A stretch of DNA of 64,000 bases from Amoebidium appalachense (lineage: Eukaryota > Ichthyosporea): NCBI GenBank assembly GCA_963693365.1, contig CAVNZM010000002.1:16864001-16928000 (forward strand), in the 5' to 3' direction. A model generated the notes under the pieces. It was not told where the DNA came from, made no database searches, and was given only the letters and a program-made list of their open reading frames with translations. Within the stretch, counting starts at the first letter, position 1. Each line of letters starts with the position of its first letter. Shown one piece after another: positions 63,664 through 64,000 of this stretch. Made by a program: the position numbers and the translations under genes.

Positions 63664-64000
63664 GCCCGCCCGCGCACACACACACACACATACACACACA
63701 CACACACACTGTAACACACACAAACACACACACGACAAAGCAATCAAGATCATACACTAGCCGTGCACGTGCAGTCATACCGCGACATTGACCAAACACA
63801 TACATGCCAAACCCTTCCTAACAGCCACAGTAACTGCTTTCATCCTCGAGCAAGCCACGAGACTCAGTCACTCACTACACAGGAAAGTGCGGTCGCAAGG
63901 CTTAGCAAGCAAGATAAACAAAAAGTAAAGCATAATGAACAGACCTTCATACACAGCACATGTATCTAGAACTTGAACTCCTTGTACTTCTTTGTGCTGC
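63013..64000. other. Intergenic region to window end
   Basis: AT-rich unique sequence, a C run (63580-63601) and CA repeats (63627-63735). No gene recognised. 'gatccggccaatagcaataaa' and 'ccccggccaatagcagtg' around 63510-63560 form a short diverged direct repeat. Confidence 0.5.

Overview
This is a nuclear window from an intron-rich eukaryote. Coding sequence is scattered in short exons with GT-AG introns and the standard code. It is separated by very abundant (CA)n/(GT)n, (GA)n and poly-C/poly-G/poly-A tracts. I cannot name the species. An opisthokont or close relative is favoured, perhaps an early-diverging fungus, because the BET protein has two bromodomains plus an ET domain, the PAS protein resembles fungal ERT1/AcuK-type regulators, and the LINE ORF1 recalls elements of early-diverging fungi. 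This placement is inference from memory of these families.

Layout. 25-2589 (+): RBR-type E3 ligase with C-terminal membrane segments (4 exons). 5091-6134 (-): DUF218/YdcF-like protein (2 exons). 7406-13433 (-): SLC35B1/Hut1-like ER nucleotide(-sugar) transporter (7 exons), divergent from cytochrome b5 at 14527-17221 (+, 3 exons). 17222-21560: repeat-rich, no recognised gene. 21563-26365 (-): intact two-ORF LINE with a 28-bp perfect palindrome just upstream. 28777-39855 (+): 13-exon BET protein. 40870-42333 (-): phase-consistent model for a small unrecognised membrane protein. 43245-44842 (+): partial unrecognised gene. 44843-48247: repeats. 48248-54029 (-): 3' exons of a PAS-domain gene. 54619-55797: inverted copy of a 1.2-kb repeat also lying in a BET intron. 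56699-59902 (-): intact Penelope-like element with an N-terminal GIY-YIG domain (permuted order). 60380-61282 (-): a long disordered-protein exon running straight into a short interspersed repeat. 62629-63012 (+): 5'-truncated copy of the LINE.

Two themes cut across the window. First, a short interspersed element (about 11 copies, three identical where they overlap) always ends at a poly-C tract. Second, several introns carry (GT)n beside the 5' splice site and (CA)n beside the 3' splice site, so the intron ends could base-pair. All exon joins below were worked out by eye from splice-site dinucleotides, phase continuity and protein-family fit; none is supported by transcript data.
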